Assembly: GCA_015499995.1 (NCBI GenBank)
Contig: JADNRV010000626.1
Span: forward strand, 1 to 21,201
Reading direction: 5' to 3'
Source: Flammula alnicola
Taxonomy: Eukaryota; Basidiomycota; Agaricomycetes; Agaricales; Strophariaceae
DNA length: 21,201 bases
Shown: piece by piece, positions 17,158 to 21,201 of the stretch
How positions within the stretch are numbered: position 1 is the stretch's first letter
How the letters are laid out: every line of letters starts with the position of its first letter
The notes under the pieces: model-generated
Told to the model about the DNA's origin: nothing
What the model saw: only the letters and a program-made list of their open reading frames with translations
The model's database searches: none
Position numbers and translations under genes: made by a program

Positions 17158-18252
17158 ATTGAGGGATGCCGAACACACACGTACGTCTCAAGCGCTTTGT
17201 GCTAATATGACTGACCGGATGCACATTTATTCCCGCGCGCGCCGCGCATGACCTCAAACTCAGAAAAACATTAACTCCTGCTGTATATTAGCACATCTAG
17301 TCCACCATAGTCTGCCTAGGTACATTTTGTAACTGCGAAGCAGATATCTTTCTGTCAAGTTAATGAGTTATGGGTTCCTCGACGTCCGAGGGTAGGCAGG
17401 CCGGGCTGCCGAGAGCATCCATTCCGAGTGCTCGTCTTGAAATCGAGGCCGAAATTCATGGATATACTCTAACACAATGCTGCTATGTCAACATGCATTG
17501 GAGATCTCACTTTCTTTCCAAGTAAATACTTGGCTGAGAGCCTGAATGAACATGCCACACCACAAAGTTTAACATGAATTCAACTTCCACAGGAACCTAG
17601 CCACGGAAATACCCAACTCGAGTCGAACTTTAAGGTGAGGGAATATTAATACTTGATTGGGTAATATCTGAAGAAATGAGAGTGCTTCAACCTTGCTATG
17701 ATGCACAGAATGGCTCTTCTGTCATTGGAGAAGGAGTAAACTACTCACTAGATCCATATAATGCTCTCAAAGGTGTCAAGTCTAATCAATCTTAAGTTTC
17801 AGTGTCAATTGTGATCTGACTTATATTTATGAATTTCAGCCTCGATTTCAAGACAAGTAACACTCGGAATAGATGCTCTCGACAGCCCGGCCCGCCTACC
17901 CTCAGACGTCGAGGAACCCATAACTCATTAACTTGACAGAAATATGTCTGCCTTGCAGTTATAAAATGTACCTAGGCAGACTATGGTGGATTAGATGTGC
18001 TAATATACAGTAGGAGTTAATGCTTTTCTGAGTTTGAGGTCATGCGCGGGCGTGCGGATCAGTTTGGCGCGCGCGGGAATAAATGTGCATCCGGTCAGTC
18101 ATATTGTGCTGTTATGTTGACTAAAGTCCTAGGAATCGGTGCGGCATGACACCAACATTGAGGGATGCCGAACACACACGTACGCCTTAGGCGCTTTGTG
18201 CTGTTATGTTGTATGACTAAAGTCATAGGAATCGGTGCGGCAAGACACCAAC
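17158..18252. repeat. Tandem ~92/96-bp direct repeat, first copy split by a mobile element
   Basis: Copy 1 is 17158-17203 plus 18111-18156; copy 2 is 18157-18252 and directly abuts it. Both start ATTGAGGGATGCCGAACAC and end GGTGCGGCAxGACACCAAC. Copy 2 has small differences, including an extra TAT after TTATGTTG. Copy 1 is interrupted after GTGCT by the inverted-repeat element at 17204-18105; copy 2 is the uninterrupted form. Copy 2 ends about 108 bp before the SDR start codon, so the repeat may carry upstream elements of that promoter. Confidence 0.9.
17204..18105. mobile_element. Non-autonomous DNA element with long terminal inverted repeats (MITE/foldback-like)
   Basis: The left arm (17204 to about 17466) and right arm (about 17822-18105) are highly similar inverted repeats; the right arm has a 17-bp insertion near 18051-18068. 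The ends are AATATGACTGACC and GGTCAGTCATATT. GTGCT at 17199-17203 and again at 18106-18110 is a target duplication; because of shared T residues it could be up to 7 bp (TTGTGCT). The intact neighbouring copy of the flanking repeat shows this site only once, which confirms the boundaries. The spacer of about 355 bp has no coding frame of note, so movement would need a transposase from elsewhere. The family is not identifiable: TIRs of about 260 bp recall Mutator-like or foldback elements, but the target duplication is shorter than the Mutator 9-11 bp. Confidence 0.9.
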
Positions 18253-18288
18253 ATGACACCTCGAGCTCCGCTCATACTATAGAAGGCA

Positions 18289-18296
18289 TATAAATA
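18289..18296 (+). promoter_or_regulatory. TATA box of the SDR gene
   Basis: TATAAATA lies 65-72 bp upstream of ATG 18361, a strong match at a usual distance. Confidence 0.7.
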
Positions 18297-18360
18297 GGGG
18301 TAGTCAATTGTCCCTCAATCACTCCCTTAACAGTCTCTTTCACAACGAACTTCAGCCATC

Positions 18361-19693
18361 ATGCAGTTCACGTTCCGACAATTCTGGAAGGAACAACGCA
18401 ATCCCGTTCCTCCTGTCGCTAAGGCAGACCTCAGCGGGAAAACAGTTATCGTTACCGGAGCCAATGCCGGGATCGGGTTTGAGGCAGCAAAACATTTTGC
18501 TCTTATGAACCCAGAGAAGCTCATTCTGGCCTGCAGAAGCAGGCAACGAGGAGAAGAGGCTCTCACGAGTGCGTCCTTATTGTTTATTTTACAGAGGCAC
18601 ATCAGGCTAACCTCCGATTGCCAATGTAGAATTGAAAGAGCAAACCAATTATAAAGGAGCCGAATTATGGATTCTTGACTTGGCTAATTTCTCTTCTGTG
18701 AAATCCTTCGCGGAAAAGTTCGAGAAAGAAGGTGGTCGACTTGATATTCTTGTCGAAAATGCTGCTATCATTCCACCACCAAAAGTCGAGCTGAGCGCAG
18801 AAGGATGGGAGCCAACGTCAGTCAATATCTCTTGGATTTGGCGCCTCTTCCATGCTAATACTGTTGCGACAGATTCCAGATTAATAATCTATCCACTTCT
18901 CTGCTTGCTTTTTTGCTTCTCCCGCGGATGCTGGAGACTTCGAAAGACTACAACACGACACCAAGACTCGTAGTGGTATCTAGCGAGGTCCATTATTGGA
19001 CGAAAATAGATCCAAAAGTGATCGACGCAGCTCACCCTTTCCAGTTATTTGGCGGTTCGCTCGAGTATCTTACTCCAAGGTGAGCCCGCCCACAACGTTA
19101 ATTCCTTCATTTTGTCGTTGACCTCGTTCAATAATTACACCAACAGTGTAATAAGATCTCGTTACAGTGATACGAAATGTGAGTTCAATTTCGTTCATAC
19201 TGAAACATAGTGATTTAATCTCGCCTTCAGTATTGAACTTATTTTTCGCCCGTGCATTAAACGACAGGCTGCAGGGTCAATCACTAATTGTGAATGCCGT
19301 GAATCCTGGGTTTTGTTACTCCTCGCTCAGCTCAAGCTTGAAGGGCCCAATGGCTGTGGCGGACTGGATCATGAAGAAGGTGTTAGCTCGTACCTCCGAG
19401 GAAGGTAGTCGACAATTGATCTGGGCTGCTGTTGGAGGCGAGAAGATGGAGGACCAGTTGCGCGGCGCGTTCATCTCCCTGGGGCGTGTCTCTGAAGCCA
19501 GCGACTATGTTTTAAGCAAAGTGGGACAAGCCGCTCAGGAGAAGTTATGGGTAAGTCAACTTTATTGACATTGATCAACCGGCTTTAAATGCTCACTTCA
19601 TTGAAGGATGATCTGATAGTCGAGCTGGTGAAGGTGGAGCCAATGGTCCGGCGCATTGTAGATGAGCAACTCGTTGCAAAAGTCAAGACTTAG
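18361..19693 (+). CDS. Short-chain dehydrogenase/reductase, retinol dehydrogenase/WWOX-like
   Basis: Six exons (18361-18568, 18630-18816, 18873-19079, 19147-19178, 19231-19550, 19607-19693) give 346 residues; introns are 61, 56, 67, 52 and 56 nt, all GT-AG. It is a classical-type NAD(P)-dependent oxidoreductase with a Rossmann fold. Visible motifs: cofactor loop TGANAGIG at 32-39, DL after beta-3 (86-87), NAA at 113-115, Asn137, catalytic Ser168/169 in VVVSSEVHYW, and Tyr207-Ser-Asp-Thr-Lys211, formed partly by the 32-nt exon 4. VNAVNPGF follows the active site. The C-terminal KLWDDLIVELVKVEP needs the last intron. Homologues act on retinol-like or lipid alcohols and aldehydes, but the fungal substrate is unknown. 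A TATA box and the tandem repeat lie just upstream. A dead paralogous fragment lies at 14651-14947. Confidence 0.94.
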
Positions 19694-20812
19694 CGCGTGC
19701 CTAGTGCCCAAGCTTTATGTATTCTTTCCATTGTCTCTCTGTATTGTGAGCTCTACATTTTTCACGTATCGCGGATAGCTACCGCCATATCTACCACTAC
19801 ATCTATGTTTTCCCTGCAGTTACCATCACAGACCATGCACCTAATGCGCCCATGAAATTACGCGGGTTTGACACTACTACATAAGACAGGAGCAAGACCA
19901 CGGAAACAACATGACTCGGTGATCGCCGTATTTTTTATTTATTTTACAAACGCAACCGCGGCTCCGTAACTTGTTGTCGTTCAACTGCATGGTCTCCATC
20001 TGCTTTAATGGCCATTTGCCTATTGAAGCTACTTCAAGTTGTCAAGTTGCAACCTTCTTCTGAATGACATTCCGGCCGTGCTCCACAGGCACCCGCGAGC
20101 AGACCATTCTCTTTCACGGTGAATTTTCGCTTAATCGAACCGCTACTTGTCCGCGGAATCCCTCAATGGTTCAATCCATTGAACAACTGGGGCCCCACGA
20201 CTATCATCGTTCTGTCATCAAATACCACCGCATTTCCCATCTCTGCCTCTTGGTTGATGCCCTAAGCATTCTTTTCGTTCTTTCGTCATGGCTTTCTACC
20301 GCTTCAAGCGACGGTCGTGAGGGAATGGTGCATGCACAAAGCTCGTCCTTTCATCACCAGTCCTCGCCTGGATTTAATCCCGGTTCACGTTAAAAGCAGT
20401 TACCTCCAGGAAATGCACCTAAAAAGATCCAGTTGTTCGATTCGCTACGTTTAGACGCGAGCGGAAAATATACGGATACAGTCGTTCTCCAGCGCACTAC
20501 GTGACCTCACGTATATTGCCCTTATTTCTCCGGAGCCATTCAGCCCTGCAGTGTTTTGCCACCTCTTGCGTTCGCCACGCTATGATCCGGTGCACGTTGT
20601 CACGAGAAACCTTCTTTTGCCTCATCATCAGACTCTCAGGCCAGGTTCTCAGTTTTTCCGCCAAGCTAATTTTGTTCAATTTCGTCCTATGGGTCAAATG
20701 CGGGGGATTCCTCGCACTTAATCAAAGAGCCTTATTTCTTCCTCATTCCGGTGGAACTTTTCTTCAGGCATTTATAAAGGCCCATTCCAAATTCGCCTTC
20801 AATCAACTCAAA
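19694..20812. promoter_or_regulatory. Intergenic region: SDR 3' end and AA9 promoter
   Basis: No convincing coding frame; the open frame at 20064-20393 shows no domain. Candidate carbon-repression sites of the CreA consensus SYGGRG occur, including an abutting divergent pair CTGGGG/CCCCAC (20187-20198), CCGGAG (20530-20535) and GCGGGG (20700-20705); the consensus is short and some matches are expected by chance. The core promoter of the AA9 gene is at the right end (TATAAA, 20773-20778). Confidence 0.45.
20773..20778 (+). promoter_or_regulatory. TATA box of the AA9 gene
   Basis: TATAAA lies 35-40 bp upstream of ATG 20813, with a short leader containing CAACTCAAA before the start codon. Confidence 0.65.
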
Positions 20813-21201
20813 ATGCGCCTCCAAGTGGCCCTTGCTACTGCCGCAACCTTCGTCGCCTCTGTGTCTGCTCACGCGACATTCCAGGAGTTCTGGATCAATG
20901 GAGTGGATGCTGGAAGCTCATGCGTTCGTCTCCCAACAAGCAACAATCCTGTGACCAGTGTTACGACTAATGTATGTATCTTCGCTCCGTAGTCGTAGAG
21001 TAATCATTGACAGATTGCGCAGGACATTGCCTGCAACATCGCCGGTACTAGCGCCGGAGTTTGCCCCGTCAATGGTGTGTTGATACTGTCTATCGTTAAT
21101 GCTTTTGGCTGCTGAAAAATATCATGCAGCTGGGGATACCGTTACCGTTGAGATGCACCAGCAACCCAATGACCGTACATGCGCAACCGAGGCCATCGGT
21201 G
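20813..21201 (+). CDS. AA9 lytic polysaccharide monooxygenase (formerly GH61), 5' part
   Basis: Exons 20813-20971, 21023-21074 and 21130-21201 (cut by the window edge) encode the first 94 residues; introns are 51 and 55 nt. A 19-residue signal peptide with a VSA cleavage site leaves His20 as the mature N-terminus, the first ligand of the copper histidine brace that defines LPMOs. Then come FQEFWINGVDAGSSCVRLP, an exon 2 with two Cys (DIACN, GVCPVN), and exon 3 with AGDTVTVEMHQQPNDRTC, all typical of basidiomycete AA9 proteins. The enzyme is secreted and cleaves cellulose or hemicellulose oxidatively using O2 or H2O2 and an electron donor. The second brace His and the axial Tyr lie beyond the window, as does any cellulose-binding CBM1. 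An upstream in-frame open stretch exists, but the signal peptide fixes this start. Confidence 0.94.

Noticed and set aside
17204..18105. Inverted repeat as an assembly artefact
   Set aside because: The arms differ by scattered substitutions and a 17-bp indel, and target duplications with an empty site are present, as expected for a real insertion.
17158..18252. LTR retrotransposon remnant or solo LTR pair
   Set aside because: The long repeats are inverted, not direct, and the ends lack TG...CA; the direct repeats outside are a host tandem duplication.
20064..20393. 109-codon plus-strand open frame between the SDR and AA9 genes
   Set aside because: No domain, poor codon pattern, and it lies in promoter-like DNA.
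1..21201. CRISPR arrays, rRNA genes, bacterial operons or riboswitches
   Set aside because: No repeat-spacer pattern or rRNA sequence was seen, and spliced genes and a Gypsy element show that this is a eukaryotic nuclear region.

Overview
The window looks like nuclear DNA of a filamentous basidiomycete, probably an Agaricomycete. The evidence is protein-coding genes with many short GT-AG introns (mostly 48-67 nt, often with CTRAY branch sites), a chromodomain-type Ty3/Gypsy retrotransposon, an F-box protein of the large intronless agaricomycete type, a retinol-dehydrogenase-like SDR, and the start of a secreted AA9 lytic polysaccharide monooxygenase. The AA9 gene suggests a plant-biomass degrader. 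The species cannot be named from sequence alone.

Layout. 1-7158: the 3' part of a Ty3/Gypsy element. It has a frame-broken gag, an uninterrupted 1983-codon pol (protease, RT, RNase H, integrase, chromodomain, then a long unrecognised tail) and a 235-bp 3' LTR bounded by a perfect 8-bp inverted repeat. 7159-8097: no convincing gene, but promoter-like motifs and a GC-rich hairpin. 8098-8913 (minus): a four-exon, four-helix MARVEL-like membrane protein, with its promoter reaching to about 9370. 9370-11106: about 1.7 kb without a firm gene, holding only weak coding-like scraps. 11107-12009 (minus): a four-exon GNAT acetyltransferase. 12010-12685: a promoter shared with the divergent sugar transporter at 12686-14434 (four exons, one of 20 nt).

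14651-14947: a decayed fragment of an SDR gene. 15271-16992: an intronless F-box protein. 17158-18252: a nested repeat structure, in which a 902-bp long-terminal-inverted-repeat element sits in one copy of a tandem ~92/96-bp repeat while the adjacent copy is still empty. 18361-19693: an intact six-exon SDR, the paralogue of the relic. 19694-20812: the promoter region of the AA9 gene. 20813-21201: the first three exons of the AA9 gene, cut by the window edge.

The host genes do not form an obvious pathway. What links parts of the window is genome dynamics. An SDR duplication left one working copy and one relic on either side of the F-box gene, and two different mobile elements inserted nearby. 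The items most worth a second look are the gag/pol contrast and pol C-terminal module of the retrotransposon, the filled and empty site pair of the inverted-repeat element, and the SDR relic that still carries its introns.
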